A DNA stretch of 64,000 bases from an uncultured Bizionia sp. (lineage in GTDB: Bacteria > Bacteroidota > Bacteroidia > Flavobacteriales > Flavobacteriaceae), in NCBI GenBank assembly GCA_947496215.1, contig CANMCF010000022.1:1-64000 (forward strand), read 5' to 3'. Both the position numbers and the translations under genes were made by a program. Below, piece after piece: positions 18,391 through 27,833 of the stretch; position 1 is the stretch's first letter, and each line of letters opens with the position of its first letter. The notes under the pieces are model-generated. The model worked only from the letters and a program-made list of their open reading frames with translations, was not told the origin of the DNA and did not search any database.

Positions 18391-18813
18391 TTATGATGTC
18401 GTGTTATATGATAGGTTATGTAAATCCACATCTACCATGAATTTATGTTTTAAAAATTGTCTTCCAATCAAAACTGGGAAACGCATTTCTTCTCTGGTGC
18501 TTAAAGTTAAGTTAATCTTGTATACTTTACCAAAAATTATGACTTCCGATTTTACTTTATATCTGTTTTCCACAAAACCATTGCTGCTTTTTACATTGGT
18601 AAGTGTGTAATTTTCAAATGCGATTTGTTTTCCATTGAAGTTGGGATGCCCCATACTGTAGAAGGTGCACTTGAGAGTGTTGTTTTCCTCGATGATTTCC
18701 GAGCAATGTATTGCAGAGGTATATGCCCCCGTATCTATCTTGGCTTCTATGTTGTGCAAGTTCAGTTTCGGAAAGTCTATTCTGTCTGTCCGACCAATGA
18801 TTTTCTTAGTCAT
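18391..18813 (-). CDS. RimB-like retropepsin-fold protein (COG4067/DUF785)
   Basis: A 140-residue single-domain protein with the aspartic-protease core AKIDTGAYTSAIH (Asp-Thr-Gly at 27-29) and a second strand motif FPVLIGRQFL. It is often labelled ATP-dependent zinc protease; in Pseudomonas the homologous RimB is a retropepsin-like protease that modulates RimK. The complete length equals the single domain, consistent with a homodimeric retropepsin. First gene of the operon; its TAA is followed directly by the rimK ATG. Confidence 0.87.
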   Translation of the reverse strand: MTKKIIGRTDRIDFPKLNLHNIEAKIDTGAYTSAIHCSEIIEENNTLKCTFYSMGHPNFNGKQIAFENYTLTNVKSSNGFVENRYKVKSEVIIFGKVYKINLTLSTREEMRFPVLIGRQFLKHKFMVDVDLHNLSYNTTS

Positions 18814-18920
18814 CTATCTTTTTTAAAAGGTGGCGCAATGTAATGAATAAAACCATTTGTTTTTATTAAAAAATTAACGTTTAAAATGCAATCAATTTTT
18901 CTATGGAAGATTTAAATAAT

Positions 18921-18928
18921 TACCTTTG
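18921..18928 (+). promoter_or_regulatory. uvrC promoter -7 box next to the start codon
   Basis: TACCTTTG is an exact TAnnTTTG match ending only 5 nt before the uvrC ATG at 18934. If used, the transcript would start at or near the A of the start codon. No clear -33 TTG is present; the upstream sequence is T-rich. Confidence 0.4.
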
Positions 18929-18933
18929 AATAA

Positions 18934-20736
18934 ATGAGCATACCGTCTTTAGACATACAACTTAAAACCTTGCCGAATTCACCAGGAGTATATCAATATT
19001 TTGATGCTGAAGGCACCATCATATATGTTGGTAAGGCCAAGAATTTAAAAAAAAGGGTAAGTTCCTATTTCACCAAGACACACGATAATGGAAAGACTAG
19101 GGTCTTGGTGAGGAAAATAGTGAACATCAAGCACATTGTCGTTGAAACGGAGACAGATGCATTGCTACTTGAAAACAACTTGATCAAAAAACACAAGCCA
19201 AAGTACAATGTATTGCTTAAAGATGATAAGACGTATCCTTGGATTTGCATAAAAAAGGAAAGGTTTTCGAGGATTTTTCCTACGCGCCAAGTCATAAAGG
19301 ATGGAAGCGAGTATTTTGGACCATATACGAGTATGAAAACCGTCAAGACGCTTTTGGATTTGATAAAAGGGCTTTATAAGCTGCGTACTTGCAACTATCA
19401 TCTATCTCAAGAAAAAATTGAAAACGGAAAATACAAAGTATGTCTAGAGTATCATTTGGGTAATTGCAAAGGAGCCTGTGAAGGGTTGGAGACGGAGATG
19501 AGTTATCATGAGAACATAACGGCAATCAGAGAAATTCTAAAAGGAAACTTTAAAGACTCTTTGGATCAGTTCAAGCAACAAATGAAATCCTATGCTGAGG
19601 AGATGCTCTTTGAAGACGCTCAAAAGATAAAGGAAAAAATAGAGGTCTTGGAAAATTACCAAGCCAAATCAACCATTATCAACCCCAAGATTAGCAATGT
19701 GGATGTGTTCTCCATTGTTAGCGATGAGAGTTATGGGTACATTAACTTTCTCCAAATTTCCTATGGATCGATAATACGATCACATACGTTGGAAATCAAG
19801 AAGAAATTGGATGAAACCGATAAGGAATTGTTGGAGCTTGCCATTATTGAGATTAGAGCAAGATTTAATTCTAATTCCAAAGAAATTTATGTACCTTTTA
19901 AGGTGGATATTGGGGAAGAGTTAAAAGTGTCGTTGCCGCAGTTGGGGGATAAAAAGCATATTTTGGATCTATCCATTCGGAATGCCAAGTACTATAGGAT
20001 GGAGCGTTTCAAACAAGTCAAGATAACAGATCCGGATCGTCACGTCAAACGTATAATGGCGCAAATGAAAAGTGACTTGCGCCTAGGTGAAGAACCAAGA
20101 CACATAGAATGTTTCGACAACTCAAACATCCAAGGGACCAACCCAGTTGCAGCTTGCGTTGTATTTAAAAATGGTAAACCCAGTAAAAAGGACTATCGTC
20201 ACTTCAACATAAAAACAGTGGTAGGTCCAGATGATTTTGCTTCAATGGAAGAAGTCGTGTATAGACGATACAAAAGGTTGGTGGAGGAAGAACAATCATT
20301 GCCTCAACTCATTATCATAGATGGAGGAAAAGGTCAATTGTCCTCTGCTTTGAAAAGCTTGGAAGCTTTGAATTTGAGAGGTAAGATTGCGATTATCGGA
20401 ATAGCGAAGCGTTTGGAAGAATTATTTTATCCAGACGATCCAATTCCCTTATATTTAGATAAAAAAAGCGAAACACTGAAGATAATTCAACAATTAAGAA
20501 ACGAAGCACATCGTTTTGGTATTGAACATCACAGAAACAGACGAAGCAAACAAGCATTGAATACGGAGTTGGAAACCATACCAGGAGTGGGTGAAAAGAC
20601 CATAGTGGATTTGCTGAAGCAATTTAAATCAGTAAAGCGAATTGCAAATGCCAAGTTAGATGAATTGGAAGCTATTGTGGGAGTGTCCAGAGCAGAAAAA
20701 ATTTATAACTATTACCATAAAAATGAGATTAATTAA
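18934..20736 (+). CDS. uvrC: Excinuclease ABC subunit C
   Basis: A 600-residue nucleotide-excision-repair nuclease making both incisions around UvrB-bound lesions. The order of domains is complete: GIY-YIG nuclease at the N-terminus (SPGVYQYFD...IIYVGKAKNLKKRV), Cys-containing linker (CLEYHLGNCKGACEG), UVR domain binding UvrB (FEDAQKIKEKIEVLENYQ), RNase-H-like 3' or 5' nuclease domain (HIECFDNSNIQG, LIIIDGGKGQLSSAL) and C-terminal HhH pair (TIPGVGEKTIVDLLKQF). Length is normal. The patatin gene begins on the very next base after its stop. Confidence 0.97.
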   Translation: MSIPSLDIQLKTLPNSPGVYQYFDAEGTIIYVGKAKNLKKRVSSYFTKTHDNGKTRVLVRKIVNIKHIVVETETDALLLENNLIKKHKPKYNVLLKDDKTYPWICIKKERFSRIFPTRQVIKDGSEYFGPYTSMKTVKTLLDLIKGLYKLRTCNYHLSQEKIENGKYKVCLEYHLGNCKGACEGLETEMSYHENITAIREILKGNFKDSLDQFKQQMKSYAEEMLFEDAQKIKEKIEVLENYQAKSTIINPKISNVDVFSIVSDESYGYINFLQISYGSIIRSHTLEIKKKLDETDKELLELAIIEIRARFNSNSKEIYVPFKVDIGEELKVSLPQLGDKKHILDLSIRNAKYYRMERFKQVKITDPDRHVKRIMAQMKSDLRLGEEPRHIECFDNSNIQGTNPVAACVVFKNGKPSKKDYRHFNIKTVVGPDDFASMEEVVYRRYKRLVEEEQSLPQLIIIDGGKGQLSSALKSLEALNLRGKIAIIGIAKRLEELFYPDDPIPLYLDKKSETLKIIQQLRNEAHRFGIEHHRNRRSKQALNTELETIPGVGEKTIVDLLKQFKSVKRIANAKLDELEAIVGVSRAEKIYNYYHKNEIN

Positions 20737-22980
20737 ATGAGGCTAACAATTGTCGTTATTATGCTTGTCTTGGGATTAAACACAATTGTTTGTGCTCAAA
20801 ATGAAAACACGAAGGAGCCAAAGGTAGGTTTGGTGTTAAGTGGAGGGGGAGCAAAAGGTTTGGCGCATGTTGGTGCGCTAAAGGTAATAGATAGCCTGGG
20901 AGTGCGTATCGACTATGTAGCAGGGACTAGTATGGGAGCCATTGTAGGGTCACTATATGCTTCAGGGTATTCTGGAAAACAGATAGATTCCATTTTCAAA
21001 CGGGTGGATTTCGATGAGATATTAAGCGATTATACTCCTAGAGCGTCAAAAACACTTTATGAAAGAGTGAATACCGAAAGATATGCGGTGTCTTTACCCT
21101 TTGATGAATTTAAAGTAAAATTGCCATCGGCATTGTCGAGAGGTCAAAATACATTTAATCTGTTGTCAAAGTTGACATTGCATATTAATGACATAGAGCA
21201 TTTCAGTGACTTGCCAATTCCGTTTTTTTGTATGGCTACCAATATAGAAACAGGACAACCAGTATTGTTGGACAAGGGGAGTTTGGCTCAAGCTGTAAAA
21301 GCGAGTGGAGCCTTTCCTTCGCTTTTTCAACCCGTGGTAATAGGCAATCAATTGCTCATAGATGGTGGTGTAACGAATAACTACCCTATTGATGAACTCA
21401 AAGAAAGAGGTGTAGACATTGTTATTGGTGTAGATGTACAAGATGGGTTGTCCAATAGAATCGATTTGTCCTCTGCTCCCGAAATATTGTTTCAGATCAA
21501 TAATTTTAGGACTATCAATGATATGAAAAACAAATCGAAGATAACAGACATATATATAAAGCCGGATATCTCCGAATACAATGTGGTGTCTTTCGATTAT
21601 GGAAATCAAATTGTGAAAAATGGAGAAATAGCTGCAAAACTCAAAGTAGACAAACTAAAGGAATTGGCTTCAAGACAAAAAGGGAAAGCTAGGGTAGAAC
21701 AAGTGATGAGAACACCAGATAGCTTGCAGATAAATCAAGTGTATTTCGATGGGTTGAAAAACTATACTGTTTCATATGTTCTTGGAAAGCTAAAATTGAG
21801 ACCCTTTCAGAAAATAAGCTATGACCGATTCATAAGTGGAACAAATAATTTGATTGCGACCAACAATTTCGACAGTTTTTTATACAAGTTAATGCCTTCC
21901 ATGCACAATGGGATTGAAGGTTATGACCTATATACCGAACTAAGGGAAACCAAAAAAACTACAACTTTGAAATTCGGGTTACATTATGATGGTCTATATA
22001 AGAGTGCCTTGCTTGCCAACATAACAAAAAAGCGATTGTTGTTTAAAAATGATGTAGCGTCACTGGACTTGATAGTGGGAGACAATGTCAGGTATAACTT
22101 TGATTATTACATAGACAAAGGGTTCTATTGGAGTGTGGGGTTGCGTTCACGTTACAATGAATTTGACAAGAACATATCTGCTTCGGCATTGTTAAGTCCA
22201 GAACAGCTTCTAACTGTAGGGGTGAATAAAATAGACACCAAGGTAACAGACATAACCAACCAAATATTCGTGCAAACCCAATTTAGAAATGACGTGGCAC
22301 TAACCTTAGGAGCAGAACATAAGCTATTTAAGGTAACCACGGAAACTGTATTGTCCTCTGTCAATCAAAACAAGACGACATTCGACAATAGTGACTATGT
22401 AAGTGTGTTTTCAGATTTGATTTTCGATTCATACGACAATAAATACTTCCCAAAGGAAGGAGTTTACTTCAATGGGGATTTTAAAATTTACCTATACTCT
22501 TCGGACTTCAACAAAGATTTCGAGCAATTTTCTACAATCAAGGCGGATTTGGGTTATGCCTATAGCTTTACTTCGAAATTGAGTGCTAATGTATTGGGGG
22601 AAACGGGTATGAAGATCAATGCTCAAAACAATTCGCATTTTGACTATGTGTTGGGAGGTTATGCCAATAACTTCATTAACAACTATAGGACATTTTATGG
22701 GTATGATTACCTTTCATTGCCAGCTAATAGTTTCTTGAAGGGAACCATAAACATCGATTATGAAGTAGTTAAAAAGAATCATATAATGCTATCTGCGAAT
22801 TTTGCAAATATAGAAGATGACTTGTTTCAAAGCACAGATTGGTTTTCTTTGCCGGATTACTCAGGATATGCGATAGGTTATGGTATGGAGACCTTTTTGG
22901 GGCCTTTGGAGGCAAAATATACATGGTCTCCAGAGACAAAGGAAAACTATTGGTTTTTTAATTTGGGATTTTGGTTTTAA
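20737..22980 (+). CDS. Patatin-like phospholipase with C-terminal outer-membrane barrel (type Vd-like)
   Basis: A 747-residue exported protein. After a signal peptide (residues 1-20, ending VCA) comes a patatin domain with oxyanion loop GGGAKG (36-41), nucleophile motif GTSMG with Ser65, and the dyad Asp in DGG (Asp209). A POTRA-like segment (LQINQVYFDGLKNYTVSYVLGKL) and a long beta-barrel region ending in aromatic residues (NYWFFNLGFWF) follow, the architecture of PlpD-type autotransported phospholipases and BamA relatives. It presumably displays lipase activity outside or in the outer membrane. It starts directly after the uvrC stop codon. Confidence 0.9.
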   Translation: MRLTIVVIMLVLGLNTIVCAQNENTKEPKVGLVLSGGGAKGLAHVGALKVIDSLGVRIDYVAGTSMGAIVGSLYASGYSGKQIDSIFKRVDFDEILSDYTPRASKTLYERVNTERYAVSLPFDEFKVKLPSALSRGQNTFNLLSKLTLHINDIEHFSDLPIPFFCMATNIETGQPVLLDKGSLAQAVKASGAFPSLFQPVVIGNQLLIDGGVTNNYPIDELKERGVDIVIGVDVQDGLSNRIDLSSAPEILFQINNFRTINDMKNKSKITDIYIKPDISEYNVVSFDYGNQIVKNGEIAAKLKVDKLKELASRQKGKARVEQVMRTPDSLQINQVYFDGLKNYTVSYVLGKLKLRPFQKISYDRFISGTNNLIATNNFDSFLYKLMPSMHNGIEGYDLYTELRETKKTTTLKFGLHYDGLYKSALLANITKKRLLFKNDVASLDLIVGDNVRYNFDYYIDKGFYWSVGLRSRYNEFDKNISASALLSPEQLLTVGVNKIDTKVTDITNQIFVQTQFRNDVALTLGAEHKLFKVTTETVLSSVNQNKTTFDNSDYVSVFSDLIFDSYDNKYFPKEGVYFNGDFKIYLYSSDFNKDFEQFSTIKADLGYAYSFTSKLSANVLGETGMKINAQNNSHFDYVLGGYANNFINNYRTFYGYDYLSLPANSFLKGTINIDYEVVKKNHIMLSANFANIEDDLFQSTDWFSLPDYSGYAIGYGMETFLGPLEAKYTWSPETKENYWFFNLGFWF

Positions 22981-23167
22981 AACAAGATTATCACTCTTAA
23001 CAAGGTTACATTTTATAAAATCCAAAAAAATGACGATATTTGTCTAACAATGAATTACTACTGGCAAGACATATTAACCTTTTTAAAATTTCTCATCAAG
23101 AGGAACCCTGAATGATTTTTGATGTAATTACAATAAAACCATTGTTTAATTAGTAATACAAATCATT

Positions 23168-24325
23168 ATGCCATTTTATCATAAACTCGGGAAGATCCCA
23201 CATAAAAGACACACACAATTTAGAAAGCAAGACGGTTCTCTATATTATGAGCAACTGTTTGGCACCATTGGTTTTGATGGTATGTCCACGAATTCATACC
23301 ACGAACAAAGACCAACGCAAGTAAAGGAAATAAGAAGGCAATACAGTGTTGCACCAAAGATTGCGAAAAAAAATCATATTCAATCCTATCGTTTCAGGGG
23401 ATTTCAAGTGAAGCCCGAAAACGATTATCTGGAAAGTAGAAAAGCAGTGCTTACCAATAGTGATTGTACTATTATCTTGGCAGCACCAAAGCAATCGACT
23501 ACAGATTATTTTTATAAGAATTCTGATGCAGACGAGCTTATCTTCGTTCATAGAGGCTCAGGGAAACTAAGAACACATCTTGGCAATTTGGATTTTAAAT
23601 ATGGAGATTATTTGGTAGTGCCGAGAGGAATCATTTACAAGATTGATTTTGATACGGAAGACAATCGTTTGTTCATAGTAGAGTCCAGAAGGCCAATCTA
23701 TACGCCAAAGCGCTATAGGAATTGGTTTGGGCAATTGCTGGAGCATTCCCCATTTTGCGAAAGAGATTTAAGACAACCTTACGAATTGGAGACAAATAAT
23801 GAGTCCGGAGATTTTTTAATGAAGGTGAAGAAGCAAGATGACATCTTTGAAATGGTTTATTCCTCTCACCCATTCGATGTTGTTGGTTATGATGGCTACA
23901 ACTATCCCTATGCTTTTTCAATTCATGATTTCGAACCCATAACAGGACGAATACATCAACCGCCTCCAGTGCATCAAACATTTGAGACAGATGCATTTGT
24001 GGTGTGTAGCTTCGTGCCACGTTTATATGATTATCACCCACTAAGCATTCCAGCACCATACAATCATAGTAATATAGATAGTGACGAGGTGTTGTATTAC
24101 GTAGATGGAGACTTCATGAGTAGGAATGATATAGATGCTGGACATATCTCCTTGCATCCAGCAGGAATACCACATGGTCCGCACCCAGGAGCAACCGAAA
24201 GAAGCATTGGTCATACGGGGACCGAGGAATTGGCTGTAATGGTGGATACCTTCAAGCCATTGATGGTCACGGAGGAAGCAATGAAAATAGCAGACGAAGA
24301 TTATTACAAATCTTGGTTGGAATAA
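23168..24325 (+). CDS. hmgA: Homogentisate 1,2-dioxygenase family protein
   Basis: A 385-residue cupin-type iron dioxygenase opening the ring of homogentisate to maleylacetoacetate in tyrosine breakdown. The N-terminus MPFYHKLGKIPHKRHTQF and the C-terminal block YNHSNIDSDEVLYYVDG ... HPAGIPHGPHPG carry the His/Glu iron ligands and match the family. It is shorter than the classical ~430-445-residue enzymes, as are other Bacteroidota homologues. hppD, which makes the substrate, lies two genes downstream, supporting the assignment. No maleylacetoacetate isomerase or fumarylacetoacetase gene is in the window. Confidence 0.9.
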   Translation: MPFYHKLGKIPHKRHTQFRKQDGSLYYEQLFGTIGFDGMSTNSYHEQRPTQVKEIRRQYSVAPKIAKKNHIQSYRFRGFQVKPENDYLESRKAVLTNSDCTIILAAPKQSTTDYFYKNSDADELIFVHRGSGKLRTHLGNLDFKYGDYLVVPRGIIYKIDFDTEDNRLFIVESRRPIYTPKRYRNWFGQLLEHSPFCERDLRQPYELETNNESGDFLMKVKKQDDIFEMVYSSHPFDVVGYDGYNYPYAFSIHDFEPITGRIHQPPPVHQTFETDAFVVCSFVPRLYDYHPLSIPAPYNHSNIDSDEVLYYVDGDFMSRNDIDAGHISLHPAGIPHGPHPGATERSIGHTGTEELAVMVDTFKPLMVTEEAMKIADEDYYKSWLE

Positions 24326-24338
24326 GGACGAAGAATAA

Positions 24339-24794
24339 ATGAATCAGAATAATTTGCCAGCAGATCCCATTGCAATGGTTTTTGGAATCATTTCAATACT
24401 AATTGGCTTGGCAGGATGTTGTTGTTATGGCATTGTTGCCATCGTACCATTGATTCTAAGTATAGTAGGACTTCATTTGGCCAATAAGAGCATTAGGGAG
24501 TTCAATGCGAATCCTGAGGCTTTTTCAGGACAAAGTAGAAGTAATGTGGGAACTGCCAAAGTGATAAACATAATAGCGATAGTTCTAAATGGTTTGGTTT
24601 TTTTGCTCTTCATTGGTTTTTTAATTGCCTATGGGACAATTTTTTCTGCTGCAATATTGGAAGGGATGAAAAACTCAAATAATGAAGACTCCTACAAATG
24701 GGAAAACGATTCAATTTATTTTGAAGAAGATAATATGGAAACAATTGAAACAGATTCGATTTATATTGACTCTGTCCAATTAAAAGGAAATTAA
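24339..24794 (+). CDS. Small CCC-motif membrane protein (DUF4190-like)
   Basis: A 151-residue protein with two hydrophobic hairpins (about 10-50 and 72-102) and an acidic cytoplasmic or periplasmic tail. The first helix contains GLAGCCCYG, the hallmark of a flavobacterial family named only by its CCC motif. It begins 13 nt after hmgA and ends 28 nt before hppD, so it is co-transcribed with tyrosine-catabolism genes. No function is known to me; relatives occur in unrelated contexts, so the link may be incidental. Confidence 0.8.
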   Translation: MNQNNLPADPIAMVFGIISILIGLAGCCCYGIVAIVPLILSIVGLHLANKSIREFNANPEAFSGQSRSNVGTAKVINIIAIVLNGLVFLLFIGFLIAYGTIFSAAILEGMKNSNNEDSYKWENDSIYFEEDNMETIETDSIYIDSVQLKGN

Positions 24795-24822
24795 AAACAA
24801 TTAACTCAGAAAATTAAAAGTC

Positions 24823-25986
24823 ATGAGTAAAAAAGAAGTGAAATCGGTAAACTACGGTTTAGAGAAAATATTTGAAGATGCGCAAGATTTCTTGCCTCTT
24901 TTAGGAACGGATTACGTAGAGTTTTACGTAGGGAATGCAAAACAGGCCGCACATTTTTATAAAACGGCATTTGGATTTCAATCACACGCCTACAAAGGGT
25001 TGGAGACCGGGTCAAGGGATTCTGTGAGCTATGTGTTGAAACAAGACAAGATTAGGTTGGTATTAACAACGCCATTAAATAGCAAATCACAAATAAACAA
25101 CCACATCGTAAAACACGGAGATGGAGTGAAAGTGGTGGCGCTTTGGGTTGACGATGCCCGAAAGTCTTACGAGGAAACAACTAAAAGAGGAGCGAAGTCG
25201 TATATGGAGCCAATCGTTGAAAAAGATGAATTTGGTGAAGTGGTAAGATCAGGAATCTATACTTATGGAGAGACTGTGCATATGTTTGTGGAACGCAAAA
25301 ATTACAATGGGATATTCATGCCAGGATTTAAAGAGTGGAAATCGGACTACAATCCAGAACCGGTTGGTTTAAAATACATAGATCATATGGTAGGTAACGT
25401 AGGTTGGGGACAAATGAATACTTGGGTGAAGTGGTATGAGGATGTCATGGGCTTTGTGAATTTTCTATCCTTTGACGACAAGCAGATACATACCGAATAT
25501 TCGGCACTTATGAGTAAGGTGATGAGCAATGGCAACGGAAGAATAAAGTTTCCGATCAACGAACCGGCAAAGGCGGCAAAGAAATCACAAATAGAGGAGT
25601 ATTTGGACTTTTACGAAGATTCGGGAGTGCAACACATAGCTGTGGCTACCGACGACATAATAAATACCGTGGCACAATTGAAAGCTAGGGGAGTCGAGTT
25701 CTTGCCCCCACCACCGCAAGCATACTATGATGACATTCCTAGACGTTTGGGGGTGCATAAGGATATGATGAAGGAAGACATAAATGAACTGCAAAAATTA
25801 TCTATTCTTGTTGATGCGGACGAAGAAGGGTATCTACTCCAAATTTTTACGAAACCGGTAGAAGATAGACCGACCTTGTTCTTTGAGATTATTCAAAGAA
25901 TGGGAGCCAAAGGTTTTGGAGCAGGTAATTTCAAGGCACTTTTCGAGTCCATTGAAAGGGAACAAGCGAAAAGAGGAACGTTATAA
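24823..25986 (+). CDS. hppD: 4-hydroxyphenylpyruvate dioxygenase
   Basis: A 387-residue Fe(II) enzyme converting 4-hydroxyphenylpyruvate to homogentisate. Two VOC-fold domains are visible: the N-terminal one from LGTDYVEFYVGNAKQAAHFYKTAFGF, and the catalytic one from YIDHMVGNVGWGQMNTWVKWYEDVMGF through GVQHIAVATDDI. The C-terminal block EGYLLQIFTKPVEDRPTLFFEIIQR carries the Glu ligand, and the gate helix GFGAGNFKALFESIEREQ closes the active site. Its product is the substrate of the upstream hmgA enzyme. Followed by a terminator. Confidence 0.96.
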   Translation: MSKKEVKSVNYGLEKIFEDAQDFLPLLGTDYVEFYVGNAKQAAHFYKTAFGFQSHAYKGLETGSRDSVSYVLKQDKIRLVLTTPLNSKSQINNHIVKHGDGVKVVALWVDDARKSYEETTKRGAKSYMEPIVEKDEFGEVVRSGIYTYGETVHMFVERKNYNGIFMPGFKEWKSDYNPEPVGLKYIDHMVGNVGWGQMNTWVKWYEDVMGFVNFLSFDDKQIHTEYSALMSKVMSNGNGRIKFPINEPAKAAKKSQIEEYLDFYEDSGVQHIAVATDDIINTVAQLKARGVEFLPPPPQAYYDDIPRRLGVHKDMMKEDINELQKLSILVDADEEGYLLQIFTKPVEDRPTLFFEIIQRMGAKGFGAGNFKALFESIEREQAKRGTL

Positions 25987-26000
25987 CATAAAATACCCGA

Positions 26001-26036
26001 AAAATGCCATCACTATTAGCGATGGCATTTTCTTGT
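26001..26036 (+). terminator. hppD terminator
   Basis: A perfect 11-bp stem (AAAATGCCATC / GATGGCATTTT) with a 9-nt loop and T-rich tail, 15 nt after the hppD stop codon. Confidence 0.85.
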
Positions 26037-26087
26037 TTCATACTTTTGGAATAGTAATTGTAATCTATCAATCAAACAACAATAAAA

Positions 26088-26095
26088 TAACTTTG
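26088..26095 (+). promoter_or_regulatory. Putative promoter -7 box for the DUF3108-kynA-M23-pgi run
   Basis: TAACTTTG matches TAnnTTTG and sits 29 nt before the ATG, between the hppD terminator and the next gene. The -33 element is not clear. Confidence 0.4.
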
Positions 26096-26124
26096 AAACG
26101 GTTATTTTCAATTACATTACACCT

Positions 26125-26910
26125 ATGAAAAAGATACTACTTATACTACTGGCGTTTTTTGCAATAAATATGACTTTTGCCCAAGAAGGTTCATTCAAAG
26201 ATGGTGAATGGTTTCGATTTAGAATGAGTTATAGCGGGTTTTTTAAAGCCGGTAATGCGACACTTTCCGTAAAGGAAACTACTTTGGATGGAAAACCTGT
26301 ATTCCATGTCGTGGGAAAAGGCTGGACAACAGGAGCCATAAAATGGTTTTTTAAAGTGAAGGACAGGTATGAGAGCTATTTTGACAAGGAATCCAACCTT
26401 CCTTATAGATTTATTAGAAATATAAACGAAGGAGGGCACAAAAAGGATATCGAAATTGATTTCGATCAAGAAAACAGGACAGCTCTCGTATTTAACAAGA
26501 AATACAATAGGAAAAGGACAATAGAAACCAAGCCCAACGTTCAGGATATGATGTCTACCTTCTATTATCTTAGAAATAAGTTGGATGTGTCGAAGTTGAG
26601 CCCAGGAGATGAAATCTTTTTGGATATGTTCTTTGATGAGGAAAACTATGGTTTCAAATTAAAATATCTAGGAAAGGAAACCATTAAATTGGGGAATAAC
26701 ATAGGTAAGGTGGAAGCGTTGAAATTTAGACCATATGTAATGGCAGGTCGTGTTTTCAAAGAGGAAGAAAGTTTGACCTTATGGGTGTCTAACGATAAAA
26801 ATAAAGTACCTTTGCGTATCAAAGCCGATTTGGCAGTAGGATCTTTAAGAGCAGATTTGGATGCTTTTAAAGGATTGAAACATTCTTTTAAAACAGTAGT
26901 TGAAAACTAA
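26125..26910 (+). CDS. DUF3108 family exported protein
   Basis: A 261-residue protein with a signal peptide (residues 1-19, FFAINMTFAQ). The body begins FKDGEWFRFRMSYSGFFKAGNATLSVKE and continues with VVGKGWTTGAIKWFFKVKDRYESYFDKES, which matches DUF3108. This envelope family of unknown function is predicted to be a beta-barrel-like fold near lipid or polysaccharide functions. No catalytic motif is evident. Its TAA shares its last base with the ATG of the tryptophan dioxygenase gene (TAATG), so translation of the two is probably coupled. Confidence 0.85.
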   Translation: MKKILLILLAFFAINMTFAQEGSFKDGEWFRFRMSYSGFFKAGNATLSVKETTLDGKPVFHVVGKGWTTGAIKWFFKVKDRYESYFDKESNLPYRFIRNINEGGHKKDIEIDFDQENRTALVFNKKYNRKRTIETKPNVQDMMSTFYYLRNKLDVSKLSPGDEIFLDMFFDEENYGFKLKYLGKETIKLGNNIGKVEALKFRPYVMAGRVFKEEESLTLWVSNDKNKVPLRIKADLAVGSLRADLDAFKGLKHSFKTVVEN

Positions 26911-27833
26911 TGGATTTAGATTCTAAAACAACCAACGAACTAACAAGGAAATATGAAGCGATAGACCAAAATGTAAATGTGCATTTGGATGGATTATTGC
27001 ATTCAAAACCAATAACTTATTGGGATTACATTCAGACCGATGCCCTTTTGAATCTTCAGATACAGCGTACCACGTTGCCTGACGAGATGGTGTTTTTGAT
27101 GTATCATCAAGTTAACGAGTTGTTGTTTAAGATGATACTTTGGGAGATCGATCAAGTCGCAAATGAAAAAAACATCACAGCTGCTTTTTTCGAAACGAAG
27201 CTAATGCGAATAAGCCGCTATTTCGATGTGCTGACCTCTTCTTTCACCGTTATGAAAGACGGAATGGATGTCGAGCAGTATAATAAATTCCGTAATACCT
27301 TGACACCAGCAAGCGGGTTCCAAAGCGCACAGTATCGAAAAATTGAATTTGCATCAACGGAGTTGATCAATCTAATAGATAACAGATTCAGGGAAACAAT
27401 TGATAGAAACACTTCTTTCGAGCATGCTTTTGAGCATTTGTATTGGCAAGCAGCGGGAAAAGACTACAAAACTGGTAAAAAAAGTTATTTATTAACAACT
27501 TTTGAAGAGAAATACAAAGACGAATTTATTAGATTTGCTGAGTTCTACAATACGCATAACTTGTGGACTATTTTTAAATCATTGCCTGAAGAGGTAAAGG
27601 CTGACGATGATTTAATCAAAGCCATGCGTCATTATGATCATACGGTAAACATAACATGGGTGATGGCGCATTACAATACTGCGAATCATTATTTGAATAT
27701 TGGTGGTAAGACGGTAGAAGCAACAGGAGGAAGTGAATGGGTGAAATACATGCATCCAAAATATCAAAAACGAATATTTTTTCCAGATTTATGGAGCGAA
27801 GAAGAATTAACAAATTGGGGGAAAGATGTATAA
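26910..27833 (+). CDS. Tryptophan 2,3-dioxygenase
   Basis: A 307-residue heme enzyme that oxidises L-tryptophan to N-formylkynurenine, the first step of the kynurenine pathway. The N-terminal helix with TYWDYIQTDALLNLQ and the segment MVFLMYHQVNELLFKMILWEID are strongly conserved in this family; the C-terminal part VMAHYNTANHYLNIGGKTVEATGGSEW contains the heme-ligand His region and the substrate loop. Start TAATG-overlaps DUF3108 and the 3' end overlaps the M23 gene by 43 nt. No other kynurenine genes are present in the window. Confidence 0.95.
   Translation: MDLDSKTTNELTRKYEAIDQNVNVHLDGLLHSKPITYWDYIQTDALLNLQIQRTTLPDEMVFLMYHQVNELLFKMILWEIDQVANEKNITAAFFETKLMRISRYFDVLTSSFTVMKDGMDVEQYNKFRNTLTPASGFQSAQYRKIEFASTELINLIDNRFRETIDRNTSFEHAFEHLYWQAAGKDYKTGKKSYLLTTFEEKYKDEFIRFAEFYNTHNLWTIFKSLPEEVKADDDLIKAMRHYDHTVNITWVMAHYNTANHYLNIGGKTVEATGGSEWVKYMHPKYQKRIFFPDLWSEEELTNWGKDV

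Noticed and set aside
27737-27790. Upstream start for the M23 gene
   Set aside because: It would add residues encoded by the tryptophan dioxygenase gene; the ATG at 27791 gives a proper lipoprotein signal.
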